Source of the DNA: Mesorhizobium sp. NZP2298
GTDB lineage: Bacteria; Pseudomonadota; Alphaproteobacteria; Rhizobiales; Rhizobiaceae
Length of the DNA: 64,000 nt
Assembly: GCF_013170825.1 (NCBI RefSeq)
Contig: NZ_CP033365.1
Coordinates: 4,352,001 to 4,416,000 of the forward strand
Direction: 5' to 3'
The notes under the pieces were generated by a model that saw only the letters and a program-made list of their open reading frames with translations, searched no databases and was not told where the DNA came from. Shown piece after piece: positions 26,834 through 35,907 of the stretch. A program made the translations under genes and the position numbers. Within the stretch, counting starts at the first letter, position 1. Each line of letters opens with the position of its first letter.

Positions 26834-27739
26834 ATGTCGTCATCATTCCTCGGCCTTCCCGATCGCCTCGCCGACGGCCGCACGCCCCGCGCGGTGATCT
26901 TCGGAGCCGGCCATGGCAGCACCTATCCCGGCAAGGACAGCAGCGGGCATGCCTTGGCCGCCTTCGCGATACGCGCGGCCAGCCAGGGCGATGCTCCGCT
27001 CGTCGAGCACTGGGATTTCGATCTCGGCGGTCCGTTGTTCGACGGCAAGCCGGTCTGCTGCGTCGACGCCGGCGACATTTCGACCATCCTGCACGACAAT
27101 GCCGAAAACAGGGTCCGGATCGAAGCCAAGACGCGTGAAGTCTTGGCCTTGCCGGCCGTGCCAATCCTGATTGGCGGTGACGATTCCGTCGTCACTCCGT
27201 TCCTTGCCGGCTTTGCCGATCACGGACCGATCTGGATCCTGCAGATCGATGCCCATATTGACTGGCGCGACGAGGTGCATGGCGAACGCTACGGCTATTC
27301 GAGCCCGATGCGGCGGGCGAGTGAGATGGCGCATGTCGCGGGCATGGTGCAGGTCGGCCTGCGCAGCGTCGGCAGCGCGCGCCTCGCTGAAATCGAAGCG
27401 GCGCGGCACTATGGCAGCCGTTTCGTGACCGCCCGCGAAATTCATGCTCAAGGCGTGGAAGCGGCACTCAGGCACATTCCGGAAGGCGCGCGGGTCGTCG
27501 TCACCTTCGACTGCGACAGCCTTGATCCTGGCATCATGCCGGGCGTGGCGGCGCGTACGCCGGGCGGCCTCACCTACACGCAGGCGATCGACCTGATCGC
27601 CGGCCTCGGCAAGCGGGCCAGGGTCGCGGGATTCGACCTTGTCGAACTCTATCCGCCCGCCGATATCGACGGAATGTCAGCCCTGACCGCAGCGCGTCTT
27701 CTCGTCAATGTGATCGGCGCAATCGTCAGGCAGGTTTGA
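26834..27739 (+). CDS. Agmatinase / arginase family ureohydrolase
   Basis: 301 aa from ATG 26834 (MSSSFLGLPDR); the frame is open further upstream without family similarity. Manganese-ligand motifs are GGDDSVV, QIDAHIDWRD and TFDCDSLDPG; the first reads GGDDS rather than the usual GGDHS. The Asp-for-His change is seen in some ureohydrolases. The family hydrolyses agmatine, arginine or other guanidino compounds to urea and amine. The true substrate is open. Confidence 0.85.
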   Translation: MSSSFLGLPDRLADGRTPRAVIFGAGHGSTYPGKDSSGHALAAFAIRAASQGDAPLVEHWDFDLGGPLFDGKPVCCVDAGDISTILHDNAENRVRIEAKTREVLALPAVPILIGGDDSVVTPFLAGFADHGPIWILQIDAHIDWRDEVHGERYGYSSPMRRASEMAHVAGMVQVGLRSVGSARLAEIEAARHYGSRFVTAREIHAQGVEAALRHIPEGARVVVTFDCDSLDPGIMPGVAARTPGGLTYTQAIDLIAGLGKRARVAGFDLVELYPPADIDGMSALTAARLLVNVIGAIVRQV

Positions 27740-27849
27740 AAACCGACTTTCCTCTGTTTCGAGCAAGCAGGCCGCAATTGACCGTCAAATAGACGGTGAC
27801 CACAAGGCTTACCCGCTATGTGGCGCCGGCCGCCGAGATGCGCCGATGG

Positions 27850-27960
27850 ACACCGTCCAGGCGGCGACAACACGACCGAAGCCGGATCTTCGGCTACGGA
27901 TTTGAGCCCGCTAACGATGGCAGCCGTGAGCGTGCCTGTGCCGATGAAGCCAAGTTTCAT
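27850..27960 (-). pseudogene. proC (pyrroline-5-carboxylate reductase) N-terminal remnant
   Basis: Minus-strand reading from ATG 27960 gives MKLGFIGTGTLTAAIVSGLK and ends in VVLSP, the first beta-alpha-beta of ProC with its GxGxxT NADPH motif. After about 37 codons similarity stops and the frame continues as unrelated sequence into the agmatinase 3' end. It is a truncated relic; an intact proC is expected elsewhere. Confidence 0.65.
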
Positions 27961-28002
27961 TTGATGCCCCACGGCGTTGGTTCTTCGGTTGGCCGTCCAT
28001 GA

Positions 28003-28887
28003 TCACCGCCGCTCCTGCTCCAGGCTGATCCGGTAACCCAGAGAACGCTTCGCTCCCGGCTCGATCAGCATCACGCCAGGTTTCTCGCTGAACTCGCCGT
28101 CGAAATCGGCTGGGCTTGCAATGCCGCGCCAAGGTTCGATGCACAGGAACGGCGCGCCGCCCGGTTTGGACCAGATGCCCAGTTCCTCTGCTCCCTGCCA
28201 TGACATCTCGATCGCCGGACCGTGGTCGGCGGCGTAGCGCACGCTGGTGCTGGCGGGCCGGTCCAGAATGACGGCGTCGTCATAGAACAGGCGTTCGGAC
28301 AGCGAAAGCGTCTTGCCTTCGATGGGTGTCGGCCGCGGTGCCGGGAGCAAAAGGCCGTCCTTCAGCCGGCGGATCGGCGCTGGCTCGGCCTCCGCAAAGG
28401 TCAGCCGATAGGCCTCCTTGGGCAATTCCGGCAGCAATGGCCAGTTGAATGCCGGATGCGCACCGATCGAAGCCGGCAATGGCTCGTCACCGGTGTTGGT
28501 GATCTCGAAGGTCACGCCAAGCTGCTGGCGGTCGAGCGTGTAGGTCACGGCGAGGCGGAAGGCGAAAGGATAGTGCGCGCGCGTGTCGGCGTCGTCGGTG
28601 AGGATCAGCGTGCAGGACCGAGGCCCCCTCTCCTCCCAGGTGAATGGCTTGTCGCGGGCGAAGCCGTGCTGTGTCATCGGATAGGTGTGGCCGCGATGGC
28701 GCAGTTGGTCGCCCTTCAGCCGGCCGACGATCGGGAACAGCACCGGCGAATGGCGCCGCCACTCTGGTCCGGCCTGCCACAGGAACTCAAACCCTTGCGC
28801 ATCCTGCAGCGAGACCAGTTCGGCACCCTGCCCGACTATGACAGCCGAGATGCCGTCGCCACGAAGCGTTTGGCTGTCCTGTGCCAT
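28003..28887 (-). CDS. Aldose 1-epimerase family protein (LacX-like)
   Basis: 294 aa. SIGAHPAFNWPL carries the catalytic His, and FLCIEPWRGIASP the catalytic Glu, of the galactose mutarotase superfamily; SPVLFPIVGRLKGD and QHGFARDKPF are typical of the LacX-like subgroup. It interconverts sugar anomers, the substrate being unknown. It is followed by the proC remnant and preceded by a strong hairpin. Confidence 0.88.
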   Translation of the reverse strand: MAQDSQTLRGDGISAVIVGQGAELVSLQDAQGFEFLWQAGPEWRRHSPVLFPIVGRLKGDQLRHRGHTYPMTQHGFARDKPFTWEERGPRSCTLILTDDADTRAHYPFAFRLAVTYTLDRQQLGVTFEITNTGDEPLPASIGAHPAFNWPLLPELPKEAYRLTFAEAEPAPIRRLKDGLLLPAPRPTPIEGKTLSLSERLFYDDAVILDRPASTSVRYAADHGPAIEMSWQGAEELGIWSKPGGAPFLCIEPWRGIASPADFDGEFSEKPGVMLIEPGAKRSLGYRISLEQERR

Positions 28888-28986
28888 ATGTCCTCGCGGG
28901 CCGGCGTTGAAGCTGGCGGCAGACTAGCAAAAGCTCCCAGGGACTCAAGCCGGGTCTTGCCTGAACGGATTGGGCCGGAACGAATT

Positions 28987-29014
28987 GTGGCCGGAGGATT
29001 TCTCCTCCGGCCAC
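28987..29014 (-). terminator. Hairpin after the BI-1 gene
   Basis: Perfect 12-bp stem (GTGGCCGGAGGA and its complement) with a TTTC loop. It lies 51 bp after the BI-1 stop on the minus strand. There is no clear U-tract, so it could be a transcript-stabilising stem rather than a terminator. Confidence 0.55.
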
Positions 29015-29064
29015 CTCTCCGCATCAAGGGCGAGAACCCCACCCTTGCCCACAGCGGACAGTCG

Positions 29065-29781
29065 TTACTCCCGCTCGCCGGTGAAATTCAGCAGCAGCTG
29101 GAAGATGTTGATGAAGTTCAGGTAGAGCGAGAAGGCCCCGAAGACGGCGAGCTTCTGGCGCGATTCCGCGTCGAAATTCTCGGCATACTGTTCCTTGATC
29201 GTCTGCGTGTCCCAGGCGGTCAGGCCGATGAAGACAGCGATGCCGATCACCGAGATGGCAAACTGCAGCGCGGTCGAGCCAAGGAAGATGTTGACGATGC
29301 TGGCGATCACCACGCCGATCAGGCCCATGATCAGGAACGACGAGAACTGCGTCAGGTCACGCCTGGTCGTGTAGCCATAGAGGCTGGTGGCGCCGAACAT
29401 GGTGGCGGCGATGAAGAAGGTGCGGGCAATGCTGGTTCCGGTGAAGACCAGGAACACGGAGGCGAGCGACAGGCCCATCACCGCGCAGAAGGCCCAGAAC
29501 ATCATCTGGGCGCTGGCCGCCGACATGGTCTGCATCTTGAACGAAAACAGCATGACGAAGGCGAGCGGCGCCAGCATCACCACCCACTTCAGCGGGCTGG
29601 AGAAGATCGGCACGTAGAGCGCCGGCGTCGACGACACCAGGAAGGCGACAAGGCCGGTGACCACGAGGCCAAGGCCCATATAGTTGTAGACGCGCAGCAT
29701 GTGCTGGCGCAGGCCCTCGTCAAAGACGGCTCCGGTTTGGGCGCCGGTGCCAACGCGATATCCCAGATTGGGCGTATTCAT
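29065..29781 (-). CDS. Bax inhibitor-1/YccA family membrane protein
   Basis: 238 aa with seven hydrophobic segments. GLRQHMLRVYNYMGLGLVVT opens the domain and GLTAWDTQTIKEQY near residue 185 contains the conserved Asp of the BI-1 fold. LYLNFINIFQLLLNF ends the protein, as in YbhL/YccA. It is an inner-membrane protein thought to leak or buffer Ca ions or modulate FtsH in other bacteria. It is 21 bp downstream of the anti-sigma gene and may share its transcript. Confidence 0.92.
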   Translation of the reverse strand: MNTPNLGYRVGTGAQTGAVFDEGLRQHMLRVYNYMGLGLVVTGLVAFLVSSTPALYVPIFSSPLKWVVMLAPLAFVMLFSFKMQTMSAASAQMMFWAFCAVMGLSLASVFLVFTGTSIARTFFIAATMFGATSLYGYTTRRDLTQFSSFLIMGLIGVVIASIVNIFLGSTALQFAISVIGIAVFIGLTAWDTQTIKEQYAENFDAESRQKLAVFGAFSLYLNFINIFQLLLNFTGERE

Positions 29782-29802
29782 CTGCAGTCTCCTTTGGATC
29801 GG

Positions 29803-30576
29803 TCAGTAAAGTGTTCTGGCGAGCGTCTCGGCGGCGCGGTCGAGGTCATGAACTCCGCTCTTTGCGACCACCGCGTAGGCAACCTCGCCGATCTGAAAAT
29901 AGGCCGAGGAAATATCGCCCGAGGGCGTGACGGTCGGCTTGACCACGTCGAAGGTTCCCGGCCGGATCGCAAACAGCGACACCAGCCCCATATCCTTGGT
30001 GTCCAAAGCCATCTCGACGCTCGGACCAAAGCGTGACGGATAGATCTGCACGTCGCGCACCTTCCAATCCTTGGGCAGCGAGGGCATGACGATCGCTGTG
30101 GCGGCGCGGATCTCTCCGGCATTGTAATTGGGCGCTTCCGGCTGCGAGGGCATGGCTTCGCGCACCAGCGTCGTCCTGTGCGCCCGCACCGCCTCGTCGA
30201 CATAAGCGGGAGGCTGCGGCGAAGCGACGACCTTGGTCACAGACATCGGCCCGATGATGCCGTTCGCCAGCCAACCGGCGGCAACGAAGGCGGCAACGGC
30301 GGCAGCGCGCTGCAACACGCCGAAGATGCGGCCGCGGGCAAGCCCCCTCTCCAGACGCCGCGCCGCGTCAGCGGTCGCCGGCCGCGCCATGCCCTTGGAG
30401 CCGGCGAGCGCCACGCGCAGTTCGTCGCGGGTCCGCAGATCCGACATCACGCGTGCGGCAGCCTCCGGACGCGTGGACAGGAAAGCTTCCACCTCGATGC
30501 GGCGGGTGACATCCAGTTGCTCGTCGACATAGGCGTCGAGGTCGGTGTCCGTAACGGGGTCGACAAGAGCGGTCAT
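29803..30576 (-). CDS. Anti-sigma factor, membrane-anchored
   Basis: 257 aa. The N-terminus (DTDLDAYVDEQLDVTRRIEV) has the helical anti-sigma layout without the HxxxCxxC zinc motif. One membrane helix lies around residues 86-106 (AAAVAAFVAAGWLANGI). The C-terminal part would be periplasmic. It overlaps the ECF sigma gene by four bases, the standard arrangement for a cognate pair: it should hold the sigma factor at the membrane until a signal arrives. Confidence 0.85.
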   Translation of the reverse strand: MTALVDPVTDTDLDAYVDEQLDVTRRIEVEAFLSTRPEAAARVMSDLRTRDELRVALAGSKGMARPATADAARRLERGLARGRIFGVLQRAAAVAAFVAAGWLANGIIGPMSVTKVVASPQPPAYVDEAVRAHRTTLVREAMPSQPEAPNYNAGEIRAATAIVMPSLPKDWKVRDVQIYPSRFGPSVEMALDTKDMGLVSLFAIRPGTFDVVKPTVTPSGDISSAYFQIGEVAYAVVAKSGVHDLDRAAETLARTLY

Positions 30577-31124
30577 TGCTCACCTCCCACGATCCTGAGA
30601 TGATTCTTGCCGCGCCCCGGGGCGGCGTCTTCCATCTGGCGCAAGGCGGCGCGCGCCCTGCCGATGCGCGACATCAGCGTACCCAGCGGCACGCCCGTGG
30701 CATTGGCCGCCTGCTGATAGGAAAGCCCTTCGATGGCGACCAGATGCAGCGCCGAACGCTGCTCTTCCGGCAGGTTGAAAAAGGCATCCCGCACCTGCGC
30801 CAGGCGCACCGAATGCTCCTGCGGAGCTGGCGTGGCGGTGTCGGCGAGGTATCCGGCCTGTTCGATGCGCGCCGCTTCCGATCGGCGCGAGCGCATGCGG
30901 TCGACAAAGGCGTTGTGGACGATCGAGAGCAGCCACGCCCGCAGGTTTCCGCCGGAGCGGAAAGTGCCGCGCCGCTCATAGGCGCGCACCAGCGCGTCAT
31001 GCACGAGATCCTCGGCATCCGCACTGTCGCGGGTCAGCGACTGCGCGTAGCGCCGCAGCGATCCGAGCTGTCCTATGATGTCAAAGCGTGGCATCGACCG
31101 TTTCATGCCCTGTTTACGGAGCAT
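30573..31124 (-). CDS. ECF-type RNA polymerase sigma factor
   Basis: Up to 183 aa. Region 2 reads LRRYAQSLTRDSADAEDLVHDA and LRAWLLSIVHNAFVDRMR; region 4 reads LPEEQRSALHLVAIEGLSYQ followed by GVPLGTLMSRIGRARAALR. Later in-frame ATGs at 31106 and 31094 are possible starts. It redirects RNA polymerase when freed from the adjoining anti-sigma factor. The signal is unknown; the BI-1 gene downstream may be a target or an operon member. Confidence 0.92.
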   Translation of the reverse strand: MLRKQGMKRSMPRFDIIGQLGSLRRYAQSLTRDSADAEDLVHDALVRAYERRGTFRSGGNLRAWLLSIVHNAFVDRMRSRRSEAARIEQAGYLADTATPAPQEHSVRLAQVRDAFFNLPEEQRSALHLVAIEGLSYQQAANATGVPLGTLMSRIGRARAALRQMEDAAPGRGKNHLRIVGGEQ

Positions 31125-31210
31125 GTGGGGATTTTAATCCCGACCTTGCCATTTTTCTTCGACGGGCTCTTCGGAGGACATAGTTGCAGTACCCTGGCCC
31201 AGCGCGGCTC

Positions 31211-31804
31211 TCAGGGGCGAAATGGTTTTGCCGGTTTGGGCGTAGTCACGCCGCAGGCGCGCAACACCCATCTGCGGCCGTCGCTGCGAAAATCGGTGAT
31301 GCTCAGCGGCTCGATGTCGATCTTCCAACAGGCGGCAAGCGGAGCACCCAGAACATGCACGATCGCGGTGCGGATGACGCTGGCATGGGTCAGCGCGATC
31401 GTATGGCCACGCTCGGCGATTAGCCGGTTCATCAAGTTGGAGGCCCGATGGGCAACGTCGGCCTGCGACTCGCCGCCATGCGGCGACCCATTGGGGTCTG
31501 TCAGCCAGGCAGCCACGCCCTCGGGCGCCTCCGCCTGAACCTCCTCAAAGCTCTTGCCGACCCAGCTTCCATGATCCTGATCCGCCAGAAGGGGTTCGAC
31601 CGATGCGTCCAACCCCAGCGCCTCGGCGGTCTGCCGGGCACGAAGCGAGGGCGCTGTCCACACGCGTTCGGCGCGACGCAGCGTTCCGCGTATCGCCTTC
31701 GCCTGCGTCAGCGAGCGCGCCTCCAACGGCTCGTCCGCAGGAAACGCCCCCAGGCGTGTCGCGGCCGTGGCGCCGCTGCAGATCATCGTCAGCCGTACCA
31801 GCAT
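31211..31804 (-). CDS. Histidine phosphatase superfamily protein lacking the RHG histidine
   Basis: 197 aa. The overall pattern fits the phosphoglycerate-mutase-like superfamily: an N-terminal strand with MICSGATAATR where active members have xRHGxT, then APSLRARQTAEALGL, LADQDHGSWVGKSFEE and IALTHASVIRTAIV with the second His. The nucleophilic His (and preceding Arg) is replaced by Cys-Ser. Either inactive or using another residue. No obvious operon partner. Confidence 0.78.
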   Translation of the reverse strand: MLVRLTMICSGATAATRLGAFPADEPLEARSLTQAKAIRGTLRRAERVWTAPSLRARQTAEALGLDASVEPLLADQDHGSWVGKSFEEVQAEAPEGVAAWLTDPNGSPHGGESQADVAHRASNLMNRLIAERGHTIALTHASVIRTAIVHVLGAPLAACWKIDIEPLSITDFRSDGRRWVLRACGVTTPKPAKPFRP

Positions 31805-31983
31805 GAAGCAGTCATCCCCAAGCCGCTTTCGAAGCGGCGCATACGCTGCGATTAGAATAGCGGCTGTCGCTTCGATCGAAAGGCCACACCCTTGGATACC
31901 GCCTTCTGTTTCGCAAAACTAAAACCGCTGGTGCATCACGCTCGATTTGCGTATCACTCCGCCGCGCCAACGGAACCATAGTG

Positions 31984-33168
31984 ATGTTCGAAGACCTGCA
32001 GCCAGCTCCCGCCGACAAGATCCTGGCCTTGATCGGCCTCTATCGCGCCGATCCGCGGCCCAACAAGGTCGACCTCGGCGTCGGCGTCTACAAGGATCGC
32101 GACGGCAAGACGCCGGTCATGCGCGCCGTGCGCGAGGCCGAAAAGCGGCTGCTGAGCAGCCAGGATACCAAGACCTATCTTGGCCTTGCCGGCGATGTCG
32201 GCTTCAACGCGGTGATGGCCAAGCTCGCCTTCGGCCCGGGCGCGGACATGACGCGCATCCGGGCGGCACAGGCGCCTGGCGGCTCCGGTGCGCTGCGCCT
32301 GGTGGCGGAACTGCTGAAGCGGACGCGCTCGGATGCCACCGTCTGGCTATCGGACCCGACCTGGCCGAACCATATGCCGGTGATGCGCGCCGCCGGCCTC
32401 CAGATCCGCGAATACCCCTATTTCGATGCGGCCTCGGGTGCGGTTCGTTTCGACGACATGCTGGCGGCGTTGCGCACGGCCAAGAGCGGCGACGTGGTGC
32501 TGCTGCATGGCTGCTGCCACAACCCGACCGGCGCCAACCTGGATGCGGCGCAGTGGGAGGCCGTCACCGCCCTCGTCGTCGAGCGCGGTCTGCTGCCGTT
32601 CGTCGACATCGCCTATCAGGGCTTTGGCGACGGGCTCGAGGCCGACGCTCTCGGCCTGCGGCTGCTGGCGGCGAAGGTTCCGGAAATGGTCGTCGCGTCA
32701 AGCTGCTCGAAGAATTTCGCCGTCTATCGCGACCGTGTCGGCGCGGCGATGGTCCTGGCCAGGGACAGTGCCCAGGCGGATGTGGCGATGAGCCAGATGC
32801 TCTCGGCTGCACGCGCCATGTATTCGATGCCGCCGGACCATGGTGCCGCGGCGGTGCGCATCGTGCTGGAAGACGCTGGCCTGCGTGCCGACTGGGAAGC
32901 CGAGCTCGAGGAGATGCGTCTGCGCATGCTGAGGCTTCGCGTGGCTTTCGCCGAGGCGTTGCGCCGGCAGTCCAACTCCGACCGCTTCGACTTCGTCGCC
33001 AGCCATCGCGGCATGTTCTCGCGGCTTGGCCTCACGGAAGCGCAGGTCGAACGGCTGCGCACCGAACATGGCGTCTACATGGTCGGCGACAGCCGCATCA
33101 ATGTCGCCGGACTGCCCGAGGATGGGATGGACGACCTCGCCAAGGCCATCGTCTCCGTACTCGACTGA
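31984..33168 (+). CDS. Aspartate/aromatic amino acid aminotransferase (AspC/TyrB type)
   Basis: 394 aa from ATG 31984 (a GTG at 31981 directly precedes it). MFEDLQPAPADKILALIG, then VDLGVGVYKDRDGKTPVM are family hallmarks. PLP contacts: CCHNPTGANLD, VDIAYQGFGDGLE and SSCSKNFAVYRDRVGA with the Schiff-base Lys. It transfers amino groups between aspartate or aromatic amino acids and 2-oxoglutarate. It stands alone with 71 bp before mazG. Confidence 0.93.
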   Translation: MFEDLQPAPADKILALIGLYRADPRPNKVDLGVGVYKDRDGKTPVMRAVREAEKRLLSSQDTKTYLGLAGDVGFNAVMAKLAFGPGADMTRIRAAQAPGGSGALRLVAELLKRTRSDATVWLSDPTWPNHMPVMRAAGLQIREYPYFDAASGAVRFDDMLAALRTAKSGDVVLLHGCCHNPTGANLDAAQWEAVTALVVERGLLPFVDIAYQGFGDGLEADALGLRLLAAKVPEMVVASSCSKNFAVYRDRVGAAMVLARDSAQADVAMSQMLSAARAMYSMPPDHGAAAVRIVLEDAGLRADWEAELEEMRLRMLRLRVAFAEALRRQSNSDRFDFVASHRGMFSRLGLTEAQVERLRTEHGVYMVGDSRINVAGLPEDGMDDLAKAIVSVLD

Positions 33169-33239
33169 AGCGGCTCACCTGTGGACAAGGGCCCCTCGCC
33201 GGCTGACAACATTGGCCGCGCGTCGGGCCGCAGGATAGC

Positions 33240-34073
33240 ATGCGCCGCATGACGCCATCGAAAGACATTTCGCGCCTGATCGAGATCATGGCGGCGCTGC
33301 GCGCGCCGAAGACAGGCTGTCCCTGGGACATCGAGCAGGATTTCTCGACCATCGCCCCCTACACGATCGAGGAAGCCTATGAGGTGGCGGATGCCATCGC
33401 CCGTGGTGATCTCGATGACCTGCGCGACGAACTCGGCGATCTCCTGCTGCAGGTCGTCTATCACGCGCAAATGGCCGAGGAAGCGGGTGAATTCGCCTTC
33501 CCGGACGTGGTCCAGGCCATCACCACCAAGATGATCCGTCGCCACCCGCATGTCTTTGGCGACGAAAAGGCCCGCAGCGCCGGCATGGCCAAGGGCATGT
33601 GGGAAAAGATCAAGGCCGAGGAGAAGGCGGAGAAGCGGCAAGCCCGCCTCGCGCGCGGTCTTGACCCCGAAGACAATGGCAAAGGGTTTCTGGACAGTGT
33701 TCCGGTCGCCCTGCCAGCTTTGACGCGGGCGCTAAAACTTCAGGAGAAGGCTGCGCGTGTCGGCTTCGACTGGAGCGAGGCGGCCCCCATCCTCGACAAG
33801 ATCGAGGAAGAGATCGGGGAATTGCGCGAGGCACTTGCCAAGGGCGACGCGGCGTCGATCAAGGACGAGTTCGGCGACATGCTGTTCGCCGTCGTCAATC
33901 TCGGGCGGCATCTCAAGCTCGATTCGGAAGCGGCGCTGAGCGGTACGAATGAGAAATTCCGCTCACGCTTCCACTATGTCGAGCAGGCCCTGGAAAAGTC
34001 GGGCAATACGCTGGAAAAGGCCACCCTGGCCGAGATGGAAGCGCTCTGGCAGGAAGCGAAGAGCGCGAAGTAG
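33240..34073 (+). CDS. mazG: Nucleoside triphosphate pyrophosphohydrolase MazG
   Basis: 277 aa (or 274 from ATG 33249). Two tandem MazG domains: the first has CPWDIEQDF and EEAYEVADAI then DELGDLLLQVVYHA, the second has KIEEEIGELREAL and KDEFGDMLFAVVNLGR. The ExxE and ExxD metal motifs are present in both. It hydrolyses NTPs/dNTPs to monophosphates, acting as a house-cleaning enzyme. It is convergent with hflX. Confidence 0.93.
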   Translation: MRRMTPSKDISRLIEIMAALRAPKTGCPWDIEQDFSTIAPYTIEEAYEVADAIARGDLDDLRDELGDLLLQVVYHAQMAEEAGEFAFPDVVQAITTKMIRRHPHVFGDEKARSAGMAKGMWEKIKAEEKAEKRQARLARGLDPEDNGKGFLDSVPVALPALTRALKLQEKAARVGFDWSEAAPILDKIEEEIGELREALAKGDAASIKDEFGDMLFAVVNLGRHLKLDSEAALSGTNEKFRSRFHYVEQALEKSGNTLEKATLAEMEALWQEAKSAK

Positions 34074-34124
34074 ACCTGTCAACCAGACGGAGTGCGCTGC
34101 ACGCTTTCCCGGAATTACTCCGGG

Positions 34125-35516
34125 CTACCCGTTGTTTTTACGACGCAATCGGCTCTCGATCTCTTCGCGCGCACTTTGTGTCGCCTTGAGCGAGATGGTG
34201 GCGCTGCCGTCGTTATTGTCGGTGCGCGAAACAATATCGCCATTGCGATAAAGCCAGTCGACAAGACCGAACTGCGCCGGCTCGATCGTCACCGTCAGGT
34301 CTTCGAGTTCGCCCGCCATGCGTGTCTCGATGATTGACTTTAGCGCATCGATGCCCTCGCCGGTTACGGCAGATACGGCGATCGGCGGCCCCTTGTTGCC
34401 GTCGGCGGCGTCGGCAAGCAGGCGGTTCCTGTTGCCTTCGTCGAGCAGATCGATCTTGTTCCAGACTTCGATCACGCGCTTGGTATCGCCGGCGTCGACA
34501 CCGAGGTCGGCCAGGATGCGTTCGACATCCTCGGCCTGTGCGGCCGTGTCGGGATCGGAAATGTCGCGCAGGTGGATGACGAGATCGGCCTCGACCACCT
34601 CTTCCAGCGTCGCGCGAAAGGCGGCGATCAGATGCGTCGGCAGGTCCGAGATGAAACCGACCGTGTCCGACAGGATGATCGGCGTGCCATGCGGCAGGCG
34701 CACGCGGCGCAGCGTCGGGTCGAGCGTGGCGAACAGCATGTCCTGCGCCAGCACGTCCGCTCCGGTCAGCCTGTTGAACAGGGTCGATTTGCCCGCATTG
34801 GTGTAGCCGACGATCGCCACCACCGGGAACGGCACCTTCTTGCGCTTGGCGCGGTGCAGATCGCGGGTACGACGAACCGTTTCCAGTTCGTGCTTCAGCT
34901 TGATGATCTTTTCCTGCAATTGCCGCCGGTCGGATTCGATCTGGGTTTCGCCGGGGCCGCCGAGGAAGCCGGCACCGCCGCGCTGACGTTCAAGGTGGGT
35001 CCAGCTGCGGACAAGGCGGCCCTTCTGGTAGTTGAGATGGGCAAGTTCGACCTGCAGCGTGCCTTCCTTGGTGCGGGCGCGCTCGCCAAAGATCTCGAGG
35101 ATCAATCCGGTGCGGTCCAACACCTTGGCATGCAGCTCCTTCTCGAGATTGCGCTGCTGCACCGGGGTCAGAGGATGGTCGACGATGACCAGCTCCGCGT
35201 CCTTCTCCTTGACGATCTCGGCAAACTCTTCGACCTTGCCGCTGCCGAGCAAGGTCGCCGGGCGTGGGTCGTTGACGGTCACGACGGCCGTATGGACGGG
35301 GTCGAGATTAATGGCCCGGGCAAGGCCGACCGCCTCGTCGTGACGGGCTTCAGCCGACCGCGTCAACCGAGGACGGTTGGTGTCGTCGTCGCCGCGCGGC
35401 TGGCGGGTAAGCACGGGCACAATGACGACAGCCCGGGTCGGCCCCTTGGCTTCCGTCCCGGGATGATGTGCTGGTTTTCCGCGAACCGTAGCGTCCGCGT
35501 CTTTCTCACGTGCCAA
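34125..35516 (-). CDS. hflX: GTPase HflX
   Basis: 463 aa. The start is TTG 35516, immediately after the hfq stop; no better start lies nearby in frame. N-terminal HflX domain (ATLLGSGKVEEFAEIVKEK, VDHPLTPVQQRNLEKEL), coiled-coil linker with GPGETQIESDRR, then the G domain: GYTNAGKSTLFNRL, DTVGFISDLP, NKIDLL. It is a ribosome-associated GTPase. hfq-hflX is a conserved pair. Confidence 0.95.
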   Translation of the reverse strand: MAREKDADATVRGKPAHHPGTEAKGPTRAVVIVPVLTRQPRGDDDTNRPRLTRSAEARHDEAVGLARAINLDPVHTAVVTVNDPRPATLLGSGKVEEFAEIVKEKDAELVIVDHPLTPVQQRNLEKELHAKVLDRTGLILEIFGERARTKEGTLQVELAHLNYQKGRLVRSWTHLERQRGGAGFLGGPGETQIESDRRQLQEKIIKLKHELETVRRTRDLHRAKRKKVPFPVVAIVGYTNAGKSTLFNRLTGADVLAQDMLFATLDPTLRRVRLPHGTPIILSDTVGFISDLPTHLIAAFRATLEEVVEADLVIHLRDISDPDTAAQAEDVERILADLGVDAGDTKRVIEVWNKIDLLDEGNRNRLLADAADGNKGPPIAVSAVTGEGIDALKSIIETRMAGELEDLTVTIEPAQFGLVDWLYRNGDIVSRTDNNDGSATISLKATQSAREEIESRLRRKNNG

Positions 35517-35762
35517 TCAGGCGCCCTGGCTTTCCTCGCCATCGAACATCTGAACCGGCTGGCTCGGCATGATCGTGGAAATGGCGTGCTTGTAGACGAG
35601 CTGGGAGTGGCCGTCGCGGCGCAACAAGACACAGAAATTGTCGAACGAAGTGACCACGCCGGTCAGCTTCACGCCGTTGATGAGGAAGATGGTGAGCGGG
35701 TTCTTGCTCTTTCGAACTGAATTCAGGAACAGGTCCTGAAGGTTTTGCGATCGTTCCGCCAT
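35517..35762 (-). CDS. hfq: RNA-binding protein Hfq
   Basis: 81 aa. Sm1 and Sm2 motifs are [20 protein letters not shown] and [14 protein letters not shown], the latter with the YKHA and poly-U contacts of the proximal face. It is a hexameric chaperone for sRNA-mRNA pairing. A TTGACA at 35825-35830 (minus) is a candidate -35 of its own promoter, but it may also be reached from the ntr operon through dat. Its stop directly abuts the hflX start. Confidence 0.98.
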   Translation of the reverse strand: MAERSQNLQDLFLNSVRKSKNPLTIFLINGVKLTGVVTSFDNFCVLLRRDGHSQLVYKHAISTIMPSQPVQMFDGEESQGA

Positions 35763-35845
35763 TGTTCTTGTCTTTCGCCGATCCCCTTCGGTTTGCTAGC
35801 CAATGCGCCAAATTGTCGGGCACATGTCAAGCACGCAAACACCGT

Positions 35846-35866
35846 CTTGTCGTCAGTAACGACAAG
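35846..35866 (-). terminator. Hairpin between dat and hfq
   Basis: Perfect 8-bp stem (CTTGTCGT with ACGACAAG, five-base loop) 42 bp after the dat stop on the minus strand. No T-run follows, so it may be an attenuating stem rather than a true terminator. Confidence 0.4.
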
Positions 35867-35907
35867 CAGAACGAGATATATTGATGTTCATTCCACCTGT
35901 GCGGTTA

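Noticed and set aside
28222..30036. 604-codon plus-strand open frame across three genes
   Set aside because: It runs antisense to the epimerase-like, BI-1 and anti-sigma genes, has no domain and an odd Glu/Arg/His composition.
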